The notes below the pieces were generated by a model. The model did not search any database and had not been told where the DNA came from. It saw only the letters and a program-made list of their open reading frames with translations. Shown one piece after another: positions 46,877 through 57,378 of a stretch of DNA of 64,000 bases (positions are counted from its first letter, which is position 1; every line of letters begins with the position of its first letter). The DNA comes from Pogostemon cablin. Taxonomy: Eukaryota > Streptophyta > Magnoliopsida > Lamiales > Lamiaceae. Position numbers and translations under genes: made by a program. The stretch lies in NCBI GenBank assembly GCA_023678885.1, contig CM042963.1, positions 39,026,605 through 39,090,604 on the forward strand, given 5' to 3'.

Positions 46877-46944
46877 AAGTCTTAATCAACTAGAAATAAT
46901 TAAATCAATAATAACAGCCGTCCCTGGCAACGGCACCAAGAACT
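46877..46944 (-). other. Element F: start of internal region and degenerate Asp-tRNA primer site
   Basis: Minus strand, after the F 5' LTR end at 46945: TTGGTGCCGTTGCCAGGGA at 46921-46939 differs at two sites from the primer site of E and H. About 45 bp follow to the Copia B insertion point, across which the sequence joins 19616 with one GGTAG. Confidence 0.85.
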
Positions 46945-47122
46945 TGATGTGCATTTTCTTTGCACGCAAAATTAATCCCCAAGTATTAAGGATATCAATT
47001 GCAGCTTAAGCAAGCGGCCAAGTGAAATATCAAACCCAAAGGACGGTGTATTATCAATTTAATTATTTACTAAATTAATTAAGACAATGCAATAAGGTTT
47101 GAGATTTAATTATTAATCTATG
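46945..47122 (-). repeat. 5' LTR of element F, 3'-end piece
   Basis: Matches 16138-16315 (TGCACGCAAAATTAATCCCC and onward). Gypsy G is inserted here with TSD CTATG (47118-47122 and 61625-61629); the LTR continues at 61625. Confidence 0.92.
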
Positions 47123-48434
47123 TGTAAGCAGTTAAAATTTACGGTCCAATTAAATAGCGACACATGGATTTTATTGATTAAATATTAATTTATTTTGGAA
47201 TTTAAATAAATTAATTCCTAAAGTAAATTAATAAATAATTGGTAATTAATTTGAGCCCAACAAATTAAATAGGCTTGAATTAAATGAGGTCTGACCCAAG
47301 TCAATTAAGCCCAATTCAAATAGGGTCTAACCCAAGTCAAATAAGCTCAGATAAATTAAAACAGACCCAAGTCAAATAGGCCCGATTATGGTCTAGCAAG
47401 TTGAAGGCTCAAGCCCGTTAAGTGAGGCCCGAATGGCCTAGACCTCCTTTTCTCACCTATATAAAGGGGGCCTTTACCATTCGTTTAGGACAGAAGAAGA
47501 AACACATTCGAGTAGCCGAAGACGAGACGCCCTTGAAGAGATCGAGAACACGAGCAACGCTCTCTCAAATCTTCAAGTCTTCGAAGCTTCAAGCGAAGAA
47601 CGAACGAAGATCTTCAAGCGATCTTCAAGCCTTCGGAGCTCCAAGCAAAGAACGTTCGAGGATCTTCAAGTCTTCAAGCGGCCTTCGAGTCTTCAAAGCT
47701 TCAAGCCTCCAAAGCTTCAAACGATCTTCGGATCTTCAAGTCTTCAAGCTCAAGTCTTCAAGTGATCATCGAAGATCTTCAAGCCTTCAAGCGGCCTTCG
47801 AGTCTTCAAGCTTCAAGCCTCCAAAGCTTCAAGTGGCCTTCGAGTCTTCAAAGCTTCAAGCTCAAGATCTTCAACAAATCTTCAAGTCTTCAAGCCTCTA
47901 AAGCTTCAAGCTCAAGATCTTCAACAAAACTTCAAGTCTTCAAGTCTCTAAAGCTTCAAGCTTAAGATCTTCAATGAATCTTTAAGTCTTCAAGCCTCCA
48001 AAGTTTCCAGCTTCAAAGCATCTTCAAAGCTTCAAGCCAAGAGCAGCCACTAATCCGGGATCAAGGCTCAAAGTCCCCCAGATCAAGTGTTCTTCGAGGA
48101 AGGCCCTCCAGTCAACGTTCAATTCGAACAAAGGTTCAACATCTCCGGATCAACGTTCAAGACTACACACTCGAGCTCAGACAAGCTTCATTTGAAGATC
48201 CAGCTCAACACACACGATGTCAACATACTTAGCATACACTTCGTCAAAGAAATCAAAGTCAACACATAAGTCAAATTAAAGTCAAGTCATAGCCACATTG
48301 GTTCGAGAGAAGAATCAGGGGATTGATTGAGATTGTAACCCGTTTACATTTTCTCCAAATTAAATCCATCTGAAATTATCTTTATACTCAATATTTGTAT
48401 TTATTTTATTATAAATACAAAATTTGTTGTTACA
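47123..48434 (+). repeat. 5' LTR of gypsy G
   Basis: A 1312-bp LTR, TGTAAGCAGTTAAAAT to TTTGTTGTTACA, related to but diverged from the LTRs of D. TATA box CTATATAAAG at 47458-47467. It is about 310 bp longer than D because of the CTTCAAG array. The only remnant of its 3' partner is 61500-61624. Confidence 0.92.
47560..48045 (+). repeat. CTTCAAG-rich repeat array in the LTR of G
   Basis: Dozens of TCTTCAAG, GCTTCAAG and CCTCCAAAGCTTCAAG words with nested longer periods (for example TTCAAGTCTTCAAG blocks, and CTCAAGATCTTCAACAAA at 47863 and 47913). At the same LTR position D has only one short stretch (GAGATCTTCAAGCATCTTCAAG). A Ser/Phe/Lys-rich forward frame through it (47422-47901) is a product of the repeat. 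Confidence 0.92.
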
Positions 48435-48439
48435 AATTT

Positions 48440-48457
48440 TGGCACGCCCAGTGGGAT
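48440..48457 (+). other. Putative primer binding site of gypsy G
   Basis: TGGCACGCCCAGTGGGAT, one change from the site in D, five bases after the LTR. Confidence 0.7.
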
Positions 48458-48505
48458 AGTCTATACCTCTCATCTCTTCTCTCTACAAGCTCAAAGATAT
48501 AAAGC

Positions 48506-49211
48506 ATGACTCCTCTCAGAATTGCAGTTAGAAGGCCTTCTATCTTGAAGCATTCAGAGTTGCAAACTGAAGAGATTCAAAAGATAGCTCCACTCAAGAT
48601 TGTGATAAGAAGGCCTGCTGCATCAAAGCCTCCAGAGTTGCAAACTGATAAGGTTGGAGTCGTTACAAGAAGTATTCCCGAAGGCTCCGTAGAGGCAAAC
48701 CATATGGTGGGGATTACTCTCAACAAGCCATTGCACGGAGACAAGAGTGGTGAAAATGCTTCTGCTTGCTCAATTCCTCGTTCAACGCCAAGCTCGCCAT
48801 CTGCATCAGCTACAGTTGCAGTGATGACGACGAGTGCGATAACTATCGAGGAAGAACTTGCAAATATAATGATAGCCATTGAAGGACTCAACAAGCACAT
48901 GGAAGCTCAAGACGTAAAGATCTTCATACTTATGAAAAAAATGGAGAATGTGGAGACAAGTCATACAAATGAGAAACAAGTTGAGGATGAGCACGAGGAA
49001 GGAGACTCAGCGAAACACCATCCTTTTGAAAGGAAGGCAGTTGAAGAAAAAATACAAGTTTCAACTGACAAAATGCTTCCTGTGAACCAACTGAAGAACA
49101 TTGTTTTAGAAATGATAAAAGACAAGTTCGAAGGGAGCTCAAAATCCATTGTTGCCTACAAGAAGCCATATACAAAGAGAATTTGACAACTTGAGGATGC
49201 CAACTGACTAT
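48506..49211 (+). pseudogene. Gypsy G gag, N-terminal part
   Basis: Homologous to D gag from its ATG (MTPLRIAVRRPSILKHSELQ), through the second Arg/Pro motif, helix (ITIEEELANIMIAIEGLNKH) and NQLKNIVLEMIKDKFEG. One extra base near 49183 (AGAGAATTTGAC, versus AGAGGATTGAC in D) shifts the frame to a stop after 226 residues. The sequence is then cut at 49211 by element H and resumes at 55204. Confidence 0.9.
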
Positions 49212-50755
49212 TGATCATCGCTATTTTCACCTAGATTTTGTGTCATTTTTGTGTGTGTTTTCGTCTTTTTATTTCGTATTTTTGTATCTTTTTGTATTGT
49301 ATTTTGGAATAGTGATGATGATGAGTTTCATGTCTTTGAATAGGTGATTATGAGGATAAATGGTGATAAAAAGCATGAAGAAAGGAGAAAGTTGAAGAAA
49401 ATGAAGAATTAGTCAAAATGCATAAAAACACGCTCGTGTTTTTATGCAGTGCCCGTGTTTTTCTGCAGGTGCAAAAACTTACAGAAAGCTGAAAAATTGC
49501 AAGAAAACACGGGCAGATGCAGGAAAACACGCCCGTGTTTTCTTGCACTTGGCCTAAAATCGCGTTTTACACCTTTGTGCGATTTCCAAGTGTGTAGAGG
49601 GGGTATAAATACCCCCAATATCACCACTTGAAGGCAGATTTTCGAGGTTGGGAGTTGCCACACACACATCACACACATTTTTCTTCATTTTTCACCATCT
49701 TCTCCATCCATTCTTCATCCATCCATCTACACTTAATCCTCTCCATCAAATCCACCATCCAAGTGATCAAGGAAGCAAGGGGGAGTGAAGATTACAAGAA
49801 GAAGAAGAAGAAGAAACTCCATTGAAGGACTTCAAAGGGGGAATCTAATTCTAATTTTTGTGAACTTCTTTATAGTTTTGTCATGGGATTTGTAGATACA
49901 ATGGTCTATGTTGTTTTCTCTATGACTATGATAGGCTAATCTCCTTTGTGAGATTAGCTCCATGATTGGTGTTGGATAATTTAGTTTTTATGCAAATTGA
50001 TTTTAATCTTGAATGGGCTTTGTGTTATTTCTATCATTGATTGTCAATTGCTTGATGTATATGATTGATTTGTGTGATTAATTGTTATGGGCATGTGATT
50101 AGGTTGGTAAATCAATTACATGTTTAGGATAGTTCATTGAATCATTTCATCATACACTTCATGTGCATTAATTTAGAATGAGATAGATATATCCTTCTAA
50201 ATTTGGGAACCCTTTGATAGAACATTTGATTAGCTTAATCGAGAGATTAGTTGATTAGATGAGGAGACCCAAGCTATTAGTGAATTCATAGTACCTTAAA
50301 AGGGAATATTGCCTATGATTTAGTACCTAATTAGGGAACTCGTAGAGTAATTAGTACCTAGTAGGAGGTGTTCGCTATGGTATCGATCTTAAGTGCTTTT
50401 GGGAGCCTTATTGAGGGCCTACATCCTATCCATCTTGGTAGAGAGTTTAGGTGGAATTAGTGATCGCTCCTATGCTATGTCCATGATAGATTATAATCAA
50501 TTGCATGATTACTTTGTTATCCATGTCATGATTGTTGCTAATCTCATCCTTGCATCATTTGGAACCTCTTTTATCTTTGCTTTTATCTTATTTCTTGCAT
50601 TAGTTTAAGTGCATTCATTTGCACGCTTATCCTCCGTCCCTTTCCATCGTCCTTATAAAATCACGATAAACTTGAGATCGCTTAAACTCTAGTACCTTCC
50701 TCCCTGTGGTTCGATAAATTCTTTAATTGGTCATCCCGACTATAACGACCAATCA
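49212..50755 (+). repeat. 5' LTR of gypsy derivative H
   Basis: A 1544-bp LTR, TGATCATCGCTATTTTC to GACCAATCA, followed two bases later by an Asp-tRNA-type primer site. The first 1437 bp appear identical to 53767-55203 wherever I compared. It carries two strong inverted repeats (49419-49448, 49498-49547) and a TATA box embedded in a palindrome (49599-49616). It is inserted after GACTAT in the gag of G. Confidence 0.92.
49599..49616 (+). promoter_or_regulatory. TATA box inside a palindrome, LTR of H
   Basis: GGGGGTATAAATACCCCC: a TATAAATA core flanked by five G and five C, with 8-bp complementary arms. Likely core promoter of H, about 390 bp into the LTR; the same sequence is at 54154-54171. 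Confidence 0.7.
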
Positions 50756-50757
50756 AA

Positions 50758-50775
50758 TGGCGCCGTTGCCGGGGA
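50758..50775 (+). other. Primer binding site (Asp tRNA type) of element H
   Basis: TGGCGCCGTTGCCGGGGA, identical to that of E. Confidence 0.92.
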
Positions 50776-50944
50776 GGTAACGGTTGCTAGTAGTTTAATG
50801 AAGGATTGTTTAGAGTGGTCTTAATAAGGACATTTATTTTTATTTTTGCATCTTATATTTGCTTTAGAAAATTTTGTTCTAATTTTTTTTTCTCTTATAG
50901 GTGCATACCTTGAGAAGGAAGAAGAAAAAGAACAAGCCAAAAAG

Positions 50945-52120
50945 ATGAGCTACATGGATATTCTTCGAGATATGGTGAATAGAAGTGCTCATCCCACTAT
51001 GAACACACAAGAAAAATTTCAAGGATTTCAAATGCCATATTGTGATGCTAATTTGCAACCGGATTATGGAGCACAAGTTCCGAATATGCAATTCCAACAA
51101 CAAAGTTATGAGAATTTTGGAGCTCCTCATCAAATGTGTCAACAAGTATACCCTCAAGGTGTGGAAGATGTTTTTGAAGGAAATTTTTCTCGACATCAAG
51201 AAGGAAATCAACCACAACTATGGGGAGATTTTCAAGACTCCAACACCTCCTATTCCACCCAAAATGACCACATAGCGATGCTTGGAGATAAGTTGTTTGA
51301 AATGGTTATGGATCGCTTAGAAGAGGGGAGGAAGTCTAATCAAGCGTGGATTGATAGAATTGGAAACTTGTGTGAAATGATGACGAATACGATGATAGCA
51401 TTCAATGCTAAGTTGAATTCATTGGAGCACCAAGTAAGTCAAATCGTGTCCACCGTGGAAAGACTTCAAGAAGAGAACAACAAGCCTTCTATCTCCAGAA
51501 CAAAGAATGAATGCATGGTCGTGAAGAATAGAAAAGAGACTAGTTTGGGGGTCGATGAGGTTATGAAGGAAAAGAGAGAAAGAGTGCCTAAGTGGGTGAA
51601 AGCCAAAGAATTAAAAGAAGAGTTGAAGGGGGAATTCGATAGATTTGTCGAATCTCTTGAAGTGATGGTTGAGAAAGTAAAACATCAAAATCGAGAAGAG
51701 ATGCATGCCCTTACGGAAAAAATGAAGCCTCTGGAAACTAAGATCATGGATTCTACTCCCCACAAGCCAAAACCCTCTCATTCTATTGAAATTTCAAATT
51801 CTCTTAAGAACTTTCATGATTTTATTGATAAAAATTTGTTTGGTGATTGTAGGAAAAAGGTTGCAAGAGGGCATCCACACTTGTCAATGCCCGAATTCTT
51901 ACCGGGGGATGTGGTTGAAGTTCAAAATTCACATAAAGCCCCATGGAAAAAGTGGAACAAGTGGAAAGGGCCATTCCTTGTGAAGAACGCCTTCGGAGAA
52001 CAATTGCTTGAGTTATTTAACAAGAAGGGAAATGTTCTTGTGGTTGAACGGGAGAGCACAAGGCACTACTTCAAGAAGAAACCTATGATAGTGCCTAAGG
52101 ACTATTCAAGACCACCATGA
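50945..52120 (+). CDS. Gag-like protein with integrase-tail remnant, element H
   Basis: 391 residues from ATG at 50945 (MSYMDILRDM). An upstream in-frame ATG exists at 50846, but the stretch between includes a T-rich run ending TTATAG at 50900 that looks like a splice acceptor, so the later start is preferred. The protein has a Gln/Tyr/Asn-rich N-terminal third, a coiled coil (about 105-180), a Lys/Glu-rich middle, and a last ~75 residues resembling the C-terminal end of Athila-type integrase (FLPGDVVEVQ, KWKGPFLVKNAFG, RESTRHYF). No gag core, protease, RT or integrase core is present. It looks like a polyprotein with its middle deleted in frame. The post-gag motif follows 25 bases after the stop. 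Confidence 0.75.
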   Translation: MSYMDILRDMVNRSAHPTMNTQEKFQGFQMPYCDANLQPDYGAQVPNMQFQQQSYENFGAPHQMCQQVYPQGVEDVFEGNFSRHQEGNQPQLWGDFQDSNTSYSTQNDHIAMLGDKLFEMVMDRLEEGRKSNQAWIDRIGNLCEMMTNTMIAFNAKLNSLEHQVSQIVSTVERLQEENNKPSISRTKNECMVVKNRKETSLGVDEVMKEKRERVPKWVKAKELKEELKGEFDRFVESLEVMVEKVKHQNREEMHALTEKMKPLETKIMDSTPHKPKPSHSIEISNSLKNFHDFIDKNLFGDCRKKVARGHPHLSMPEFLPGDVVEVQNSHKAPWKKWNKWKGPFLVKNAFGEQLLELFNKKGNVLVVERESTRHYFKKKPMIVPKDYSRPP

Positions 52121-53766
52121 GCTAAAGACTATCGTCCGGCTTGAAGACGTTAAACTTAGCGCTAGATGGGAGGCAACCCATCATTATCTTTAATGCTTTA
52201 TTTAGTGCTTTAAATAAGGATGATGGATTTGATTTTTGGTGTTTTGGTTTGATTTTTTTTTTGTGATTGTTGGTGTTTTGTGTAGAAATTATGTTGTGCT
52301 TGGTGTGGATGTGGAGTATATTGGATTACGAGAAGAGCTACGAGGGATGCGTCAAAGGGAGTACCTATTATTTGGCTCAAACTTAATTCTAGCCTTAGCT
52401 AAAAAAATAAGTTTGGGGGGTTGAATTATTATGCTCTCGTAGTTCTCATTTTATGAACATTTGCACCGGCGCACATAGTTTCCTTGTGTCTTATGTCTTT
52501 TGTCTTGTGTTTTTATATTTTTGTGATGTTCTTATTTTCTTGTGTTGTGAGTCGTTTTCTTGAATATGAGTGATGATGTATTGTTTGTGATAAGTGATGG
52601 CGAATTATGTTAAGGATCTCTACTAGTTGAAATTGTGACATATTCTATTTAACTTGTTCAATTTTGAGATAGATTGAGGTGTAATAAGTTCCTCATGGTC
52701 CGAGCAAAAGCTTGTGAGCATTTGAGCCTCAACCGTGCAGGCATGGTTGTTTCTTCATGAGTGAATCGATTGATCCTTGATAAGCTAGAACTTGCTAGTG
52801 GACTACGGGAATGAACCCGATTGGTGGAGGTTAGTGATATGATTTTAGGCCATCCTTGTACTTTAAAGTCATTGCCATATATTTCCTTACCTTATACATC
52901 ATCCCTAGTTAGCCACTTTGAGCCTTTAAGCTTATTTCTTGTGAACTAAGCACATTACAAGCCATGATTACCCACTTAAGCCTTATATATACCTTTTGTG
53001 TGGGTGATTGAGGAGATGGTGGTCTACACGGTTTGATGTGAGAATTGTGCAAGAGAAAGAGGAAAATGGTAAACAAGCAAGAAAAAGATGAAAAGAGCTC
53101 AAGCAAATATACATGCTACTTCAAAGCAAGAAAAAGGAGCAAAATCAACAACAATATGCTCATGCAAGCAAAAAGTCAAAAGGATGAAAGCATGAAATCA
53201 AAAGAAGCTCAAGAAACACAAGGAATGATAATGATAAGTGCTTATGTTTAGAAAAGAAAAGAAAGGAAGATAGAAATGTGAAGAAGTTGAAGAAGTTGAT
53301 CATCTCTTCGATTACTTACACTCGATGAGTCACTCTTACCCAAATTCTCCCTACCTTTACCAAAAAGCATACCATTACATCCAAACATAAAGTCCTATTT
53401 GATCACTAATTGAAGCTATGGTGGTTTGTGAATGTAGTCCACGAGTAAGCCTATGGCGCATCGGGCCAATCAATTGATGAGTGTTGATTTACCTTATGTT
53501 GATAGAGTGTTGAGTGCATTTTGATATCCGATGTGAGGCTTGGATCGGAAGGGACTATATTACTCTTTAATCTCTTTGAATTAAACTTGTTAATTTTTCA
53601 TGTTATGAGTTTAATGTTATAGGGTGACTTGATATGATTTGTAGTCCTTATTGCTTATGATATGTTATTGCTTATGTTCGTTAGGTCTTTTTCTAGGTGA
53701 AAATTTCTCCTCTTGTTTTATCATTTTCGTTGCTCGGGGACGAGCAACACTTTAAGTTTGGGGGGT
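52121..53766 (+). other. 3' non-coding region of element H
   Basis: Post-gag motif at 52146-52180 (GACGTTAAACTTAGCGCTAG, then ATGGGAGGCAACCC). A long non-coding tract follows, with several words shared with E, F and I, ending CTCGGGGACGAGCAACACTT and the purine tract AAGTTTGGGGGGT before the 3' LTR. Frames such as 53045-53251 are Lys-rich and unconvincing. Confidence 0.75.
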
Positions 53767-55203
53767 TGATCATCGCTATTTTCACCTAGATTTTGTGTCA
53801 TTTTTGTGTGTGTTTTCGTCTTTTTATTTCGTATTTTTGTATCTTTTTGTATTGTATTTTGGAATAGTGATGATGATGAGTTTCATGTCTTTGAATAGGT
53901 GATTATGAGGATAAATGGTGATAAAAAGCATGAAGAAAGGAGAAAGTTGAAGAAAATGAAGAATTAGTCAAAATGCATAAAAACACGCTCGTGTTTTTAT
54001 GCAGTGCCCGTGTTTTTCTGCAGGTGCAAAAACTTACAGAAAGCTGAAAAATTGCAAGAAAACACGGGCAGATGCAGGAAAACACGCCCGTGTTTTCTTG
54101 CACTTGGCCTAAAATCGCGTTTTACACCTTTGTGCGATTTCCAAGTGTGTAGAGGGGGTATAAATACCCCCAATATCACCACTTGAAGGCAGATTTTCGA
54201 GGTTGGGAGTTGCCACACACACATCACACACATTTTTCTTCATTTTTCACCATCTTCTCCATCCATTCTTCATCCATCCATCTACACTTAATCCTCTCCA
54301 TCAAATCCACCATCCAAGTGATCAAGGAAGCAAGGGGGAGTGAAGATTACAAGAAGAAGAAGAAGAAGAAACTCCATTGAAGGACTTCAAAGGGGGAATC
54401 TAATTCTAATTTTTGTGAACTTCTTTATAGTTTTGTCATGGGATTTGTAGATACAATGGTCTATGTTGTTTTCTCTATGACTATGATAGGCTAATCTCCT
54501 TTGTGAGATTAGCTCCATGATTGGTGTTGGATAATTTAGTTTTTATGCAAATTGATTTTAATCTTGAATGGGCTTTGTGTTATTTCTATCATTGATTGTC
54601 AATTGCTTGATGTATATGATTGATTTGTGTGATTAATTGTTATGGGCATGTGATTAGGTTGGTAAATCAATTACATGTTTAGGATAGTTCATTGAATCAT
54701 TTCATCATACACTTCATGTGCATTAATTTAGAATGAGATAGATATATCCTTCTAAATTTGGGAACCCTTTGATAGAACATTTGATTAGCTTAATCGAGAG
54801 ATTAGTTGATTAGATGAGGAGACCCAAGCTATTAGTGAATTCATAGTACCTTAAAAGGGAATATTGCCTATGATTTAGTACCTAATTAGGGAACTCGTAG
54901 AGTAATTAGTACCTAGTAGGAGGTGTTCGCTATGGTATCGATCTTAAGTGCTTTTGGGAGCCTTATTGAGGGCCTACATCCTATCCATCTTGGTAGAGAG
55001 TTTAGGTGGAATTAGTGATCGCTCCTATGCTATGTCCATGATAGATTATAATCAATTGCATGATTACTTTGTTATCCATGTCATGATTGTTGCTAATCTC
55101 ATCCTTGCATCATTTGGAACCTCTTTTATCTTTGCTTTTATCTTATTTCTTGCATTAGTTTAAGTGCATTCATTTGCACGCTTATCCTCCGTCCCTTTCC
55201 ATC
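53767..55203 (+). repeat. 3' LTR of element H, truncated at its 3' end
   Basis: Matches the first 1437 bp of the 5' LTR at a constant offset of 4555 bp. It stops at TTTCCATC, missing the final 107 bp, where the sequence turns into G gag (AACCTCCCAAGTTTCAAC). No intact target duplication is present. See findings for the alternatives (terminal deletion or assembly artefact). Confidence 0.9.
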
Positions 55204-55659
55204 AACCTCCCAAGTTTCAACAATTTGACGGCAAAGGCAACCCAAGACAACATGAGGCGCATTTCGTCGAGACATGCAATGATGCTGGGACCTACGGAGA
55301 TCACATGGTGAGACAGTTTGTCCGCTCTCTTAAAGGAAATGTGTTCGATTGGTATATCAATTTGGAAGCCAACTCTATCGACAGTTGGGGACAAATGGAA
55401 GAAGTGATACTCAACCGCTTCTACAGCACACGAAGAACTGTTAGCATGATGGAGCTAACAAATACTCGTCAAAGTGATGAAGAATATATCATCGACTACA
55501 TCAACAGATGGAGGAGCCTCAGCCTCAATTGCGAAGAGAAGCTGTCAGTAACTTCAGCTATTGAAATATGCATTCAAGGGATGTCATGGAATCTTCGCTC
55601 CATACTCTAAGAAATTCAACCAAAGACTTTTGAAGAATTGGCTACAAGAGCTCACGACA
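55204..55659 (+). pseudogene. Gypsy G gag, C-terminal part (Retrotrans_gag domain)
   Basis: The gag core homologous to D: PPKFQQFDGKGNPRQHEAHF, FVRSLKGNVFDWYINL, WGQMEEVILNRFYSTRR. A stop at 55608-55610 falls where D still reads through (CTCTAA versus CTCCAA). Cut at 55660 by the LTR of element I after GCTCACGACA. Confidence 0.88.
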
Positions 55660-57378
55660 TGAAGATCGTTCCCACGAGATAGTTATAAACTTAACAAGTA
55701 ATTCTATTAATGATAATTCAATTGCAAGACAAATTCGGGGGTTTTTTAAGGAATGATTAATTAAACTAATAAAACTGAAATAAAATAATTAAACTAAGCA
55801 AATAAAATAAATCACGCAGAGAAAATGATTTAGAATTCAAGAATGGAGAATTGGTAATGCTCAGGCAAACAGATTAACTACGTGACTAATTTATCAAAAC
55901 CCAAATTAATTACCTGCAGACGTTTATAAGAGGATCACTAAACCTAGTTAAATCACCTTGATCGGGTAGGATCTAACACTTATAATGAGTTGAAAATCCT
56001 AGGATCAATAAGAAATTAACTCCCTCTCCCTCTATAGGTACTTCATGCTAAATTCCATTAAAAGCTAGAGTACTAGACTTCCCTTTCTAGGTTCGCGATT
56101 GTTAACCCCTTTTGTCTCCTTACCAATTACCTAATAATGATGTTTTACCAAGTAATTAATATTCCAAATTGATTGTCTAACACTCTTAGATAATATAGGT
56201 CAATCCCCTAAGACTGTCACAAGAAAACACAATTATTATGCAGAAATAAAGAATCCTATTAACTATCAATCAGTGATACCGTCAAGAATAATTAAGGGAA
56301 TCAAAACCCAAAAACAAAATAATATGAAGTCTCAAAATATCATCTTCAATAAGGAAATAAATAATCTGCAGAGTGATCAATCCAAGTCTAGAGCAATCAA
56401 ATCACATAGTCAAAACTGTATTAACGCCCTAATATTACCAACAAAGAAGCTTAGCCCATGGAATTATGAGGGCAAATCACAAAGATGCAATAAACCCTAA
56501 CCATTGTTCTAAAATAACAAAGAAAAATAATTAAAGATAAAGAACCCTTTTGGAGGACTCCAATTCTTCAATCACGATCTCCGTCGGAATCTCCGTCTCC
56601 GATTCAAGTAGCAACTCCGATTGTCTCTCCGGTAGATGTATGGAAGGTGGTGAATAATGGAGGAATTAGGGCACTGTATGCCTGGATGCGTGAATGGGGT
56701 CTGTTCGTGAGGCGTGTATGTTGAGTGATGATCCAATCCCTCTTGTGAGAACGTGGGCTCCACCTTTTAATTCTCAATTTATGAATTGGACTTTAAATCA
56801 TAGTACGTGGCATGGATGAGTGCCTCCAACATATATGTGCATGGGCTCCACAACTCTCCACATGGCTAAGCACTTGAATTTCCTACGGGCTCACTTATTT
56901 AGTGTAAAAAATCAGCACGGCCCACAGCCCAACACTTGAACTTTCCATGCGGAAGTGTTGTCATGGACTCATGGGCCAACATTTGTGAAGTTTCGAAAAT
57001 CCCCCTACAGCTGCGCGACTTTACCATTTTGATCATAACTTCTTTATCAGAATTTCGATTTAGGTGATTCTTGTACTCACGCGACCCTCTCTTCCGTGGC
57101 TTTCCAACCATGCCTCATAAGACCACTTTGAACTCCCATACGAACACAAAATAATTAAGGAAAGTAGGCGTCTGTTTGATTGCATGCTTGTACAAATTCA
57201 CCATTCATTTAAACTTTGCATTTTTATCCCTTTCCTATCAAAACACAATAAAATACCTCTCAAGTACCTTTTAGTCAATAATAATTCAAAGTATTAATAT
57301 TGGTGTAAATAATAGCAAATAAATATTCAAAGAGGTATCAAATTGAACCCGAAAATACATGAATTTCCACTCTCATCA
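55660..57378 (-). repeat. 3' LTR of gypsy element I
   Basis: A 1719-bp LTR on the minus strand: starts TGATGAGAGTGGAAATTC at 57378 and ends GGGAACGATCTTCA at 55660. Module at 57011-57110. The polypurine tract follows at higher coordinates. No 5' partner remains, so the target duplication cannot be confirmed (left candidate CGACA). Confidence 0.85.

Noticed and set aside
47422..47901. 159-residue Ser/Phe/Lys-rich forward frame
   Set aside because: It lies wholly inside the LTR of G and mostly translates the CTTCAAG repeat; the frame is not conserved in the D LTR.
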